A stretch of 64,000 nucleotides of DNA from MAG-121220-bin8 sp964433845 (GCA_964433845.1 CAYSTA010000002.1:1-64000), one strand, 5' to 3'. Positions 9,600 through 19,040 are shown, counted from the stretch's first letter. Numbers and translations are program-made. The notes: a model not told the origin generated them from the letters alone.

Positions 9600-11036
9600 T
9601 TAAAATACCTTATTAGGATTGTCATTAATTCCTATATCCTCTCCTAGATAATCTTGGACGGTTCTAAAACCTATATAAGATCTTTTTTCATCCTTATATT
9701 CATAATCTCTAGCACTTACTCTTAAAAAGTATGCTATATCTTTCCACGATCCTCCACGAATAACTTTTCTTAAATTAGTAGAGTCCGCAACATTTGGATT
9801 AAGTCCCATATCAAAACCATAAGCTCCTTTATCATACGATGAATCCGTCCATTCTGAGACATTACCAGCCATATTGTATAATCCATAATCATTTGGCCAA
9901 TAAGACTTGGCTTCAACAGTGTAAAGCGCATTATCAGATGCATAATCACCTCTATTTGGCTTAAAGTTTGCTAGAAAGCAACCTTTACTATCAATTGTAT
10001 AAGGACCACCCCAAGGATAAGTTGCTGATTCCAAACCTCCTCTAGCTGCATATTCCCATTCTGCTTCACTAGGAAGTCTAAATGAAGCAACTTTTTGACC
10101 ATTCTTTTTTCTAGATTTCTGGTATTGATTCTTATACATAGTTCTCCAATGAGCGAAAGCTTTGGCTTGCTCCCAAGAAACTCCAACTACAGGATAGTCA
10201 TTATAAGCATCATGCCAGAAATAATCATTATGCATTGGCTCATTGTAACTATAACTAAAATCTTTAATCCATGCAGTTGTATCTGGATAAATAGGAATTA
10301 CCTTTTCTTTAAAAAAATCTTTCCTAGTTTCACTATCGGATTTAATTGCCGCTTCAGCATCAAAAACAGTATAGGTATATTCTATTTTTTTGGTATCAAA
10401 TGTTCTCTCTCCATTAAAAGACTCCTCTTTTGGGAGGAAAAACCCTTCACCTGGGATTAAACCTTCCATTACTTCAGCATAAGCAAGATCAGGATATTCC
10501 TCTCTATCCCAAAAAATATCATTATCAAAATTTAAATTATATGTGCTTTTGTCAAATTCACTAATTTCAAGGTCTAAATTTGCTTCTTTATAAAGAGTAT
10601 AACCTCCTTTTTCCTCATCACTTAGATCCTCAGTGATTTCATATTGTGGAAAAAATGAATTGATACTATTGTCTTTATCTAAATCTTCCTGAGTGGGATT
10701 AGACCCTAATTCTTCAATTGCTCTTTTAGCCAATGCATCTCTTACAACAGAATCTCTAACCCAATTAACAAATTGCTTGTACTCTCCGTTTGTAATTTCA
10801 GTTTCATCCATGTAAAATGCCTTTATTGATACTGTACTTACAGGTGCATTTTTTAATTGCACATAGTCATCATCTGCCATCCCCATTAAAAAAGCTCCAC
10901 TAGGTACTAAAACCATTCCTGAAGGCTGAGAAGGGAAAAACTTTTCACCTGCATAACCAACCAATTCTCCTCTATCGGATTTGGAACAAGAAAATGCTAG
11001 TATTGAAATTGTAATTATTAATAATATTTTCTTCAC
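9600..11036 (-). CDS. gldK: Gliding motility/type IX secretion lipoprotein GldK
   Basis: GldK is an outer-membrane lipoprotein that builds the periplasmic ring with GldN. It begins with a lipoprotein signal peptide (lipobox AFSCS, Cys17). The body is a formylglycine-generating-enzyme/SUMF fold: GMVLVPSGAFLMG near residue 40, PVVGVSWEQAKAFAHWR and FRLPSEAEWEYAARGG in the middle, and VIRGGSWKD...YIGFRTVQD at the end. In GldK this fold is structural rather than catalytic. The 478-residue length fits the family. It is the first gene of the gldKLMN block; 77 bases separate it from the arginase-fold gene upstream, with no strong promoter match. Confidence 0.96.
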   Translation of the reverse strand: MKKILLIITISILAFSCSKSDRGELVGYAGEKFFPSQPSGMVLVPSGAFLMGMADDDYVQLKNAPVSTVSIKAFYMDETEITNGEYKQFVNWVRDSVVRDALAKRAIEELGSNPTQEDLDKDNSINSFFPQYEITEDLSDEEKGGYTLYKEANLDLEISEFDKSTYNLNFDNDIFWDREEYPDLAYAEVMEGLIPGEGFFLPKEESFNGERTFDTKKIEYTYTVFDAEAAIKSDSETRKDFFKEKVIPIYPDTTAWIKDFSYSYNEPMHNDYFWHDAYNDYPVVGVSWEQAKAFAHWRTMYKNQYQKSRKKNGQKVASFRLPSEAEWEYAARGGLESATYPWGGPYTIDSKGCFLANFKPNRGDYASDNALYTVEAKSYWPNDYGLYNMAGNVSEWTDSSYDKGAYGFDMGLNPNVADSTNLRKVIRGGSWKDIAYFLRVSARDYEYKDEKRSYIGFRTVQDYLGEDIGINDNPNKVF

Positions 11037-11113
11037 TTATTTTTAATTTTTTCTAAAGTTGGAATCAGTAAAAATAACATAATTTTAGACGCTAAAATAA
11101 ACTTTTGGTTTAA

Positions 11114-12241
11114 TTATACGAAATTTCTTTTTAAACTTAGCAATATTCTTCCAGAAATAATCTCATTACAAGCATCAATATAATCCTCATTATTACAAGG
11201 TATTAACGTATTGTTTTTTGAATTATTATCTAACTCAAACCACCATTTTTGACTTAAATCACTATTATAAAACTTTAGTTGCTGACCTCCTATAGAAACG
11301 TAGTAAGAATTTCCTTTGAAATCTTTAGAATTAGGATCTTCCTTTATTCTAAGACAAAACCCTTCAATAAAATACCATACAGCCTGTGATAAAAGAGCAT
11401 AAGAAATTTTATTATCAAAAACATCAAAAATACCAATAGAAGAAACCCTATTGCTAATTCCAGCATATCTTGAAATAGTACATATCTGACTACTTTGAAA
11501 GCCATTAGGAAAATTATGAATAAAGTTCAATTCAGATGCTTTTATTGATTTAAAATCAATGGAAACAATGTTGGTATTTCTTAAGCAGGGTTCAATAATA
11601 TTAATTTTTCTATCAACTTTTCCTAGTCTATAGAATTCAAACTGCATTTTTTCTAATAAATCAATTTCTTCCTGAGAATTTAAAAAGGTTTGAAAGCCAA
11701 TATTACTATAATGGTTTAATTCATTTTTTTCATCTAAAATTATTTTTGACATGAATGAAAGATCATTAAACTGATTCTTAATTTGACCCAAATCAAATTT
11801 ATTATCTATACAACTTAAATTAATCTCATTCCCCTTTCCACAATAAGACTTATAAATAGGAAATGTTAAGTCTTGACTTCCTCCGATAAAAAAAGGGATT
11901 ACATTATTTTCTATTAAAGTTTCAGAAATATATTGAACAGCATAATAGGTGTCTGAAAGTTTATTTCCATTAATAACATCTCCTAAATCAACTAAATTAA
12001 CTTTCCAATCTCCACTATAGAGAGAATAAAATGCTTTCCTAAAAGAATTAGATTTAATATAATTTGAATTAGAACTAGAAGAGCCTCTATATTCATTTAA
12101 TCCAATTAATGCAATATCTATTTTAGATAAATCAATATTTTCATCATTAATAAACAAGTTTTTGCCAATTGATGAAACGGGCAATCTATCTATATATTTT
12201 AAAATACTTCCTTTTAATGGAGCAAGAAAATCATCAAGCAT
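11114..12241 (-). CDS. Arginase-fold (ureohydrolase-like) protein with degenerate metal site
   Basis: This 375-residue protein has the order of arginase/formimidoylglutamase motifs, but the metal ligands are altered. The GGDH position reads GGSQD, the DAHxD loop reads DNKFDLG, and the DxDxxDP motif reads SIDFKSIKASE. That removes the histidines and one aspartate of the Mn pair, so hydrolysis of guanidino compounds is unlikely. From memory, flavobacterial relatives beside topA and gldK share these changes and are often labelled formimidoylglutamase. The start overlaps the topA stop by one base (TAATG), so it is translated with topA; gldK follows 77 bases downstream. Function is unknown; a structural or regulatory role is conceivable. 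Confidence 0.75.
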   Translation of the reverse strand: MLDDFLAPLKGSILKYIDRLPVSSIGKNLFINDENIDLSKIDIALIGLNEYRGSSSSNSNYIKSNSFRKAFYSLYSGDWKVNLVDLGDVINGNKLSDTYYAVQYISETLIENNVIPFFIGGSQDLTFPIYKSYCGKGNEINLSCIDNKFDLGQIKNQFNDLSFMSKIILDEKNELNHYSNIGFQTFLNSQEEIDLLEKMQFEFYRLGKVDRKINIIEPCLRNTNIVSIDFKSIKASELNFIHNFPNGFQSSQICTISRYAGISNRVSSIGIFDVFDNKISYALLSQAVWYFIEGFCLRIKEDPNSKDFKGNSYYVSIGGQQLKFYNSDLSQKWWFELDNNSKNNTLIPCNNEDYIDACNEIISGRILLSLKRNFV

Positions 12242-14700
12242 TATTTCTTTTTAGATTTACTTTTTTTAAATAAAGCAATTACATCATCCTTAGAAAATTT
12301 CTCTATATCCGTTCCCTTTGGTAATTGTATTTTAGTTTTTCCTTTTATAACATTGAACCTTCCCCACCTAGCCTTTTCAATTCTAATTCCTTCATCTTTC
12401 CAAATTTTTAGAATTTTTTCTGCTTCTTTTTTCTTTTTTTCCTCAATCAACTTTTCAAGATCTTCCTGAGATAAGTTTTCAAAATTATAGGATTTATTCA
12501 CATTTATAAATAGCCCATTCCATTTAATAAAAGGACCAAACCTTCCTTTTCCTTTACTAATATCATATCCTTCATAATTTCCAATAGGAGCATCAGCTCT
12601 TCTTTTTTCAAGAATCAATTCGATTGCCTGCTCTAAAGTAACTTCTAATGGATTAATCCCTTTTGGCAGGGATACAAAAACATTATTATGTCTAACATAA
12701 GGACCAAATCTACCTGCATTTGACTCTACTTTTTCATTTTCAAAATCTCCTAAATAACATGGTAGTTTAAAAAGCTCTAAACTTTCTTTTAATGTGATTT
12801 TTCCAATTTTTTGATCAGGAAGAAGGCTAGCAAAAATTGGTTTTTCTTCATCTTCAACTGTTCCAATCTGTACCATCGGTCCAAACTTTCCTAAACGAAC
12901 AACAACTTTTCTTCCACTTACTGGATCAATACCCAAAATTCTTTCACCGGATTCTCTTTTAGCATTTTCTTTAACATTTTCTATATTCAAATGAAAACTT
13001 CCGTAAAAATCTTTTAAAATAGTTGTCCATTCTTTATCTCCATTAGCTATTTTATCAAAATCTTGCTCAACACTTGCAGTAAAATTATAATCCAAAATAT
13101 TCTTAAAATTATTTACTAGAAAATTAGTAACAATAATTCCTGTTTCGGTAGGGACAAGCTTGCCCTTATCGGAACCTATTGTTTCATTAGATTTTTTTGC
13201 TTCAATATTATTGCCTATTAAATGTAATTCCGTATACATTCTTGTTTCACCTTCAAAAGTCCCTTTTGAAACATATTTTCTATTCTGAATAGTAGTTATC
13301 GTAGGAGCATAAGTTGAAGGTCTCCCAATTCCTAGCTCTTCAAGTTTTTTAACTAATGCTGCTTCAGTAAATCTAAATGGTGGCTTAGAAAATTTTTGAG
13401 TAGCTACCATTTTTAGATTTGTTAAACTTTCTCCAACTGAAAGTTCAGGAAGAATATTACTATTTTCTTCACTTTCACTTTCTTCAACACTAGCAACATA
13501 AACTTTTAAAAAACCATCAAATTTTACTACTTCGCCTTTACTGCTAAATTCATTTTGATAAGTATTTGATTTAATTTTTAAAATTGTTCTTTCAAGTAAC
13601 GAATTACTCATTTGAGAAGCTATAGTCCTTAGCCAAATTAATTTATATAATCTAGATTGATCTGAATCCATTTGAACTTCAGGTTTTTCCAAATTAGTTG
13701 GTCTAATAGCTTCATGCGCTTCCTGAGCAACTTTATTTTTGTTGCTATATTTTCTTCTAAATGAATAATTTTTCCCAAACTGTTTCGATATAACTTCCTG
13801 TGCTGAATTTAATGCTTCATTAGATAAATTAACACTGTCCGTTCTCATATAAGTTATATTCCCTGACTCATACAGCTTTTGGGCTGCTAACATTGTTCTA
13901 CTAACACTATAACCTAATTTTCTTGAAGCTTCTTGTTGCAAGGTTGAAGTGGTAAATGGCGGTGAAGGGGATTTTTTAAAAGGAGTTTTTTCTATTGAAG
14001 AAATACTAAATTTCTCTCCAATACTATTGTTAAAAAAATCCCTTACCTCATCCTCAGAGTTAAAATTATTTGATAATTGAGCAGTAAATTCTTGATTTTT
14101 TGAATTACTAAACCTTCCCAACACTCTATAAAATGCAGAAGGTACAAAGTCATTTATTTCATTCTCACGATCAACTAATAGCCTAACTGCTACTGATTGA
14201 ACCCTTCCAGCAGAAAGTCCTCCCTTCACTTTTCTCCATAAGATTGGAGATATCTCAAATCCAACCAATCTGTCTATCACTCTTCTAGCCTGTTGAGCAT
14301 TGACCAAATTGTAATCAATTTCCCTAGGATTTTCAATAGCTTTTGATATAGCATTTTTAGTTATTTCTCTAAAAACAATTCTTTTTGTCTTATTCTTTTC
14401 AAGCTTTAAAGTTTCAGAAAGATGCCAAGCAATAGCTTCTCCCTCTCTATCCTCATCACTGGCTAACCAGACAAAATCTACACTATCTACCTCCTTTTTT
14501 AGATTTTTAACTACATCTTTCTTATCCTTAGATACAATATATTTTGGTTTAAAATTATTCTCAATATCAATTCCAATTTCCTTTGATGGTAAATCGGAAA
14601 TATGTCCATAACTAGAAGCAACCTTAAAATCACTTCCTAAATATTTTTCAATGGTTTTAGCCTTAGCAGGAGATTCAACGATTACTAAATTTTTGGGCAT
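12241..14700 (-). CDS. topA: DNA topoisomerase I
   Basis: This type IA topoisomerase relaxes negative supercoils. The 819-residue protein starts with the TOPRIM domain (LVIVESPAKAKTIEKYLG at about residues 5-22, and the acidic SDEDREGEAIAWHL motif). The active-site tyrosine is Tyr284 in GNITYMRTDSVNLS. RPSTYAPTITTIQNR lies in the core, and the C-terminal part has three repeats of the form GRFGPY/GRFGPF that replace the zinc fingers of the E. coli enzyme. The end is rich in lysine. A promoter with a TACTTTTG element lies just upstream, divergent from miaB. Confidence 0.97.
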   Translation of the reverse strand: MPKNLVIVESPAKAKTIEKYLGSDFKVASSYGHISDLPSKEIGIDIENNFKPKYIVSKDKKDVVKNLKKEVDSVDFVWLASDEDREGEAIAWHLSETLKLEKNKTKRIVFREITKNAISKAIENPREIDYNLVNAQQARRVIDRLVGFEISPILWRKVKGGLSAGRVQSVAVRLLVDRENEINDFVPSAFYRVLGRFSNSKNQEFTAQLSNNFNSEDEVRDFFNNSIGEKFSISSIEKTPFKKSPSPPFTTSTLQQEASRKLGYSVSRTMLAAQKLYESGNITYMRTDSVNLSNEALNSAQEVISKQFGKNYSFRRKYSNKNKVAQEAHEAIRPTNLEKPEVQMDSDQSRLYKLIWLRTIASQMSNSLLERTILKIKSNTYQNEFSSKGEVVKFDGFLKVYVASVEESESEENSNILPELSVGESLTNLKMVATQKFSKPPFRFTEAALVKKLEELGIGRPSTYAPTITTIQNRKYVSKGTFEGETRMYTELHLIGNNIEAKKSNETIGSDKGKLVPTETGIIVTNFLVNNFKNILDYNFTASVEQDFDKIANGDKEWTTILKDFYGSFHLNIENVKENAKRESGERILGIDPVSGRKVVVRLGKFGPMVQIGTVEDEEKPIFASLLPDQKIGKITLKESLELFKLPCYLGDFENEKVESNAGRFGPYVRHNNVFVSLPKGINPLEVTLEQAIELILEKRRADAPIGNYEGYDISKGKGRFGPFIKWNGLFINVNKSYNFENLSQEDLEKLIEEKKKKEAEKILKIWKDEGIRIEKARWGRFNVIKGKTKIQLPKGTDIEKFSKDDVIALFKKSKSKKK

Positions 14701-14721
14701 AAAGTTTAAAATTTAAGATCA

Positions 14722-14748
14722 CAAAAGTATATTATTTTTTTTATTCAA
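14722..14748 (-). promoter_or_regulatory. Predicted topA promoter
   Basis: On the minus strand TACTTTTG (14729-14722) matches the Bacteroidota -7 consensus TANNTTTG exactly. A TTG at 14748-14746 serves as a -33 element with a 16-base gap, slightly short of the usual 17-23. The ATG is at 14700. Confidence 0.5.
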
Positions 14749-14802
14749 ATTTAATTAGATCTTTTTTAGGATTCTATTTATTCTAAAATTATTACTGACA
14801 TA

Positions 14803-14833
14803 TTGTCATAATTCCTATTAAATATTATATTTG
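14803..14833 (+). promoter_or_regulatory. Predicted miaB operon promoter
   Basis: TTG at 14803-14805 and TATATTTG at 14826-14833 match the Bacteroidota sigma-A consensus TTG-N17-23-TANNTTTG with a 20-base gap. Transcription would start near 14840, about 20 bases before the miaB ATG. Confidence 0.65.
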
Positions 14834-14860
14834 CACCAGATTATAATTAGGATATTATAA

Positions 14861-16327
14861 ATGAGTGTTGATTTTAAAATAGAAAAAAAAGAATTTCATT
14901 CTAATTCAGTTAAAGCTAATTCGAAAAAATTCTATATAGAAAGTTATGGTTGTCAAATGAATTTTTCTGATAGTGAAGTTGTTGCTTCTATTGTTTCTAA
15001 AGAAGGTTATACTTCAACTCAAAATTTAAGTGATGCTGACTTAATACTACTTAATACTTGTTCAATTAGGGAAAAAGCTGAACAAACTGTTAGAAAAAGA
15101 CTAAATGGTTTTAATAAATTAAAAAGAAAAAATAAAAATTTAAAAATTGGTGTTCTAGGCTGTATGGCAGAACGTTTAAAAAATAAGTTTTTAGAGGAAG
15201 AAAAAATAGTAGATTTAGTTGTAGGTCCAGATGCATATAAAGATATTCCAAATTTAATTAAAGAAATTAATGATGGAAGAAATGCTGTAAATGTAATACT
15301 GTCTAAAGAAGAAACTTACGGAGATATAAATCCCATTCGTTTATTAACTAACGGTGTTACAGCTTTTGTTTCTATAACTAGAGGATGTGACAACATGTGT
15401 TCTTTTTGCGTTGTTCCTTTTACTAGAGGAAGGGAAAGAAGTCGTGACCCCAAAAGTATATTAGAAGAGATAAAAATATTAGTTAATAAAGGCTATAAAG
15501 AAATAACTCTTCTAGGCCAAAATGTAGATAGTTATTTATGGTACGGAGGAGGCTTAAAAAAAGATTTTAAAAAAATTAGTTCATTAAGACAAAAAACCTC
15601 AATTAATTTTTCAAAATTATTAAAATTAGTGGCTGAATCATTCCCTTCAATAAGAATTAGGTTTTCTACTTCAAATCCTCAGGACATGAGTTCTGATGTT
15701 ATAAAAACAATGTCTAAATATAATAACATCTGTAACCATATTCATCTTCCTGTTCAATCAGGAAGTAATAAAATTCTAAAGGCAATGAACAGACAACACA
15801 CAAGAGAAGAATATCTAGAGTTAATAGATGAAATAAAAGAAATTATACCAGATTGCTCAATTTCACAAGATATTATCTCTGGATTTCCAAATGAAACTGA
15901 AGAAGACCATAAACTTACTCTTGACTTGATGGAAAAAGTAAAATATGATTTCGGATATATGTTTAAATATTCTGAAAGACCAGGAACTTTATCATCCAAA
16001 AAATTTGATGACAATATTTCTGAATTAATGAAAAAAAATAGATTACAGGAAATCGTAGATCTACAACAAAAGCATAGTTATTACAGGACCAAAAGCTATT
16101 TAGGTAAAATAGTTGAAGTCTTAATTGAAAAAGAATCTAAAAAATCAAGTTCTCAATGGAGTGGAAGGAATCAACAAAATACAGTAGTTGTATTCAATAA
16201 AGAACATTATCATATAGGAGATTTTGTTAATGTTTTAATTACTGATTGCACTTCAGCTACATTGATTGGAAATGCAGTTAATTATTCTAAAAATTCAACA
16301 AATGGAATTATCTACTCAAACAATTAA
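14861..16327 (+). CDS. miaB: tRNA-2-methylthio-N6-dimethylallyladenosine synthase MiaB
   Basis: MiaB is a radical-SAM methylthiotransferase that adds the 2-methylthio group to i6A37 of tRNAs reading UNN codons. The N-terminal MTTase domain has three cysteines for the auxiliary 4Fe-4S cluster (YGCQMNFSDSE, LLNTCSIREKAEQ, VLGCMAERL). The radical-SAM CxxxCxxC motif is in RGCDNMCSFCVVPFTRG, and a TRAM domain closes the protein (IVEVLIEKESKK... at about residues 410-475). The 488-residue length is normal. It is the first gene of a run that continues through the sigma-54 activator, lptE and secG, with overlapping ends. Confidence 0.97.
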   Translation: MSVDFKIEKKEFHSNSVKANSKKFYIESYGCQMNFSDSEVVASIVSKEGYTSTQNLSDADLILLNTCSIREKAEQTVRKRLNGFNKLKRKNKNLKIGVLGCMAERLKNKFLEEEKIVDLVVGPDAYKDIPNLIKEINDGRNAVNVILSKEETYGDINPIRLLTNGVTAFVSITRGCDNMCSFCVVPFTRGRERSRDPKSILEEIKILVNKGYKEITLLGQNVDSYLWYGGGLKKDFKKISSLRQKTSINFSKLLKLVAESFPSIRIRFSTSNPQDMSSDVIKTMSKYNNICNHIHLPVQSGSNKILKAMNRQHTREEYLELIDEIKEIIPDCSISQDIISGFPNETEEDHKLTLDLMEKVKYDFGYMFKYSERPGTLSSKKFDDNISELMKKNRLQEIVDLQQKHSYYRTKSYLGKIVEVLIEKESKKSSSQWSGRNQQNTVVVFNKEHYHIGDFVNVLITDCTSATLIGNAVNYSKNSTNGIIYSNN

Positions 16328-17561
16328 ACAACGGTTTGGAATAATTGGAAATGACCACTTATTAGACAGGGCAATAGAAAAAGCAGTTAGAGTCTCGCCT
16401 ACTGATATTTCAGTACTAGTAACTGGAGAAAGTGGAGTTGGAAAAGAAAGTTTTCCAAAAATTATTCATCAATTATCTCATAGAAAACACAACAAATATA
16501 TTGCAGTTAACTGTGGGGCTATACCGGAAGGAACCATTGATTCTGAGTTATTTGGACATGAAAAGGGGGCTTTTACCGGAGCAGCTAATTCAAGAAAAGG
16601 ATACTTTGAGGTAGCTGATGGAGGAACAATTTTTTTAGATGAAGTTGGTGAACTACCAATAACAACGCAAGTTAGGCTTTTGAGAGTTTTAGAAAATGGG
16701 GAGTTTATAAAAGTTGGGTCTTCTGAAGTTCATAAAACAAATGTTAGAATTGTAGCTGCAACTAATTTAGACATGGAATCTGCCATTAACAAAGGAAAAT
16801 TTAGAGAAGATCTTTTTTATAGACTCAGTACTGTTGAAATTAAAGTTCCTCCTTTAAGAAATAGAAAAGAAGATATACATTTATTATTTCGAAAGTTTGC
16901 TTCAGATTTTGCAAAAAAATATAATATGCCAACTGTAAGATTAGATAATAATGCTCAAAAACTTTTAACTCTATATCCTTGGAATGGAAACGTTAGACAA
17001 CTTAGAAATGTTGCTGAGCAACTATCAGTTTTGGAAGAAAAAAGAGATGTTTCAGTCTCTTTATTAAAATCTTATTTACCTGATTTTAATTCAACATTAC
17101 CAGCAGTAATAAATAAACAAAAAGATTCAAGTGATTTTTCAAATGAAAGAGAAATTTTATATAAAATACTTTTCGACATGAAAAAAGATTTAAATGATTT
17201 AAAAAAAATTACAGAACATTTAAATAATAGTGAAAAAAATGCAGATTATCAACAAGAAGATTTAAGTAATCTAGAAAAATTATATGAAATAAAATCTGAT
17301 TCTAAAACAAAAACTACAGAATTAATTGAAATTGATAAAAAAAACAAGAAATTTAAAGAATCTAATTCATTTGAAGACAAATACCATTTTGCTGAAGAAA
17401 TAAATGAAGAAGAAACATTATCTATTCATGACAAAGAATTAGAATTAATAATTAAGGCATTGGAAAGGAATAAGGGTAAAAGAAAAGCTGCAGCAAAAGA
17501 ACTAGGAATTTCCGAAAGAACACTTTATAGAAAAATTAAACAGCATGATATTGAACTATAA
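16302..17561 (+). CDS. Sigma-54-dependent transcriptional activator (AAA+ and Fis-type HTH, no receiver domain)
   Basis: The central AAA+ domain has Walker A GESGVGKES, the sigma-54 contact loop GAFTGA (in FGHEKGAFTGA), Walker B GGTIFLDEVGEL and the arginine-finger region FREDLFYRLSTVEI. The C-terminus is a Fis-type HTH (KGKRKAAAKELGISERTLYRKI). About 130 charged, variable residues join the two. There is no receiver, GAF or PAS domain before the ATPase, so control would act on the ATPase or linker, on the amount of protein, or through a partner. I chose ATG 16302 (MELSTQTIKQRFGIIGND) over an upstream in-frame ATG at 16266, because homologues begin just before IKQRF.IIGND; it overlaps miaB by 26 bases. 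Targets are not known. A sigma-54-like site lies before groES about 1.5 kb downstream. Confidence 0.9.
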   Translation: MELSTQTIKQRFGIIGNDHLLDRAIEKAVRVSPTDISVLVTGESGVGKESFPKIIHQLSHRKHNKYIAVNCGAIPEGTIDSELFGHEKGAFTGAANSRKGYFEVADGGTIFLDEVGELPITTQVRLLRVLENGEFIKVGSSEVHKTNVRIVAATNLDMESAINKGKFREDLFYRLSTVEIKVPPLRNRKEDIHLLFRKFASDFAKKYNMPTVRLDNNAQKLLTLYPWNGNVRQLRNVAEQLSVLEEKRDVSVSLLKSYLPDFNSTLPAVINKQKDSSDFSNEREILYKILFDMKKDLNDLKKITEHLNNSEKNADYQQEDLSNLEKLYEIKSDSKTKTTELIEIDKKNKKFKESNSFEDKYHFAEEINEEETLSIHDKELELIIKALERNKGKRKAAAKELGISERTLYRKIKQHDIEL

Positions 17562-18072
17562 AAAAATCTATCTTCTTTTTAGTCTAACTGCATTAACATT
17601 TTTAAGTTGCGGCAGTTACTCTTTTACAGGAGCATCAATTCCTGAAGGCACAGAAACTTTTCAGGTAAACTTTTTTGAAAATGATGCAGGAAATAATATG
17701 GGTTCCATTTTTGAACCCGGTTTAGATAGAGATTTTACTTTAGCTTTACAAAATATACTACAAAACCAAACAAATCTTCAATTAGTTTCCAATGATGGTG
17801 ACCTAGTTTATGAAGGAGAAATTATTGAATATAGAGTTAGCCCTATGACTGCTACATCTGATTTAACTGCTGCACAAAACAGATTAAGCATTTCAATTAA
17901 TGTTAGATTTTTCAACATTAAAAAAGAGGATGATGATTTTGAAAAAAGATTTTCATTTTATTTTGACTATCCAGCAGAGACTCAATTATTAAATATAAAA
18001 TCTGAAGCTCATGAACTAATCTTTGAAAGAATAACTCAAGATATTTTTAATGCTTCATTAGCGAAATGGTAG
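17545..18072 (+). CDS. lptE: LptE-family LPS-assembly lipoprotein
   Basis: This 175-residue lipoprotein (signal LLFSLTALTFLSC, lipobox cysteine at residue 22) has the LptE-type GSYSFTGASIPEGTETFQV start. The later FTLALQNILQNQTNLQLVSNDGDLVYEGEI resembles the LptE helix and strand. LptE plugs the LptD barrel that inserts lipopolysaccharide into the outer leaflet. The start overlaps the preceding activator gene by 17 bases; a TTG two codons later (17551) is an alternative start. It overlaps the next gene by 7 bases. Sequence identity within LptE is low across phyla, so the assignment rests on lipoprotein nature, size, the GxYSF motif and the conserved flavobacterial gene order. Confidence 0.85.
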   Translation: MILNYKKIYLLFSLTALTFLSCGSYSFTGASIPEGTETFQVNFFENDAGNNMGSIFEPGLDRDFTLALQNILQNQTNLQLVSNDGDLVYEGEIIEYRVSPMTATSDLTAAQNRLSISINVRFFNIKKEDDDFEKRFSFYFDYPAETQLLNIKSEAHELIFERITQDIFNASLAKW

Positions 18073-18692
18073 AAATCAGTAAAAATAAATTTTCTCAAAT
18101 AATTATTGATCCTAATCAAATAAGCTTAGATGAAACACTGTCATTTAAAGGTCTCGTAAAAAAATATCCTTATTTTCAAGCAGCTAGAATAATTGAATTA
18201 ATAGGATTAAAAAAACATAATAGTATTAGGTTTAATAAGGCACTAAAAGAATGTGCTTTGTTTTCGACCGATCGCAGTGTTTTAAGAGATATTATTGAAT
18301 TTAATAAAATTAATAATAATTTTATAGAATCAGAAGAAGTTATTCTTTCTTCAGAAAAAACAAAAAATTCTTTTATAGAATGGTTAAAAGTCACAAAACC
18401 TATATCAAACAACACAAAAAATGACAATGAAACTTTGATACAAAATTTCATCAGATCTAAACCTGTAATTTCGTTTGAGAAACAAAGTTCAAAAAATAAT
18501 TTAGCCAAAGAGTTTAAAGTCAGTAAAAAAGAATATATGACTGAAACATTAGCAAAACTTTATTTTGAACAAAGTAAATTTAAAGAAGCAATTAAGGCTT
18601 ATGAGATTCTAGGTTTGAAATATCCAGAAAAAATCAGTTTATTTGCAGACCAAATAAAAAAGATTAAAAATAATTTAAAAAATAAATCATGA
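18066..18692 (+). CDS. Conserved protein with a C-terminal tetratricopeptide repeat
   Basis: This 208-residue cytoplasmic protein has no signal peptide or membrane segment. One TPR-like helix pair is clear near the end (ETLAKLYFEQSKFKEAIKAYEILGLKYP). The N-terminal half, with the LVKKYPYFQAARIIELIGLK segment, recurs in Bacteroidota proteins placed between lptE and secG, but no function is known. It overlaps lptE by 7 bases and secG by 4 (ATGA), so it is translated with both. A chaperone or adaptor role is only a guess from the TPR. Confidence 0.8.
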   Translation: MVEISKNKFSQIIIDPNQISLDETLSFKGLVKKYPYFQAARIIELIGLKKHNSIRFNKALKECALFSTDRSVLRDIIEFNKINNNFIESEEVILSSEKTKNSFIEWLKVTKPISNNTKNDNETLIQNFIRSKPVISFEKQSSKNNLAKEFKVSKKEYMTETLAKLYFEQSKFKEAIKAYEILGLKYPEKISLFADQIKKIKNNLKNKS

Positions 18693-19027
18693 GTAGTTTT
18701 TCAATATTCTTATTACTTATAATCTCTGTTTCATTTTTGCTGATTTTAGTAATTATGGTTCAGAATCCAAAAGGAGGAGGTTTATCTTCAAGCTTTGGTG
18801 GTGATTCTCAACAAATAGGTGGTGTTAAAAAAACAACTGATTTTTTAGATAAGAGCACATGGGTTTTAGCCTCATTATTATTGGTCTTAATTTTATTGTC
18901 AAACCTTACAATAAATAGAGGAACTGAAAATAATGATTCTAAACTCTTAGATTCAAATCAAATAGAAGCATCTATTCCTGAAACTTTACCTGAAGATATT
19001 CCTTTAGAAATTCCAGTTAAAGATTAA
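18689..19027 (+). CDS. secG: Preprotein translocase subunit SecG
   Basis: SecG is the small accessory subunit of the SecYEG channel. The 112-residue protein has two membrane helices (about residues 3-23 and 52-71) around the conserved VMVQNPKGGGLSSSFGG loop. An acidic, proline-containing tail follows the second helix. It overlaps the TPR gene by 4 bases and is the last gene before the groES promoter region. Confidence 0.95.
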   Translation: MSSFSIFLLLIISVSFLLILVIMVQNPKGGGLSSSFGGDSQQIGGVKKTTDFLDKSTWVLASLLLVLILLSNLTINRGTENNDSKLLDSNQIEASIPETLPEDIPLEIPVKD

Positions 19028-19040
19028 AAAAATTGAATAA

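Noticed and set aside
10095..10460. Plus-strand frame of 121 codons within gldK
   Set aside because: It is antisense to a well-supported family member and its translation is low in complexity, with no start context.
11114..12241. Annotation as functional formimidoylglutamase or arginase
   Set aside because: Three of the six usual Mn ligands are replaced, so catalytic function is not supported.
18176..18508. Minus-strand frame of 110 codons opposite the TPR gene
   Set aside because: It has a hydrophobic, AT-driven composition and lies wholly within a conserved gene.
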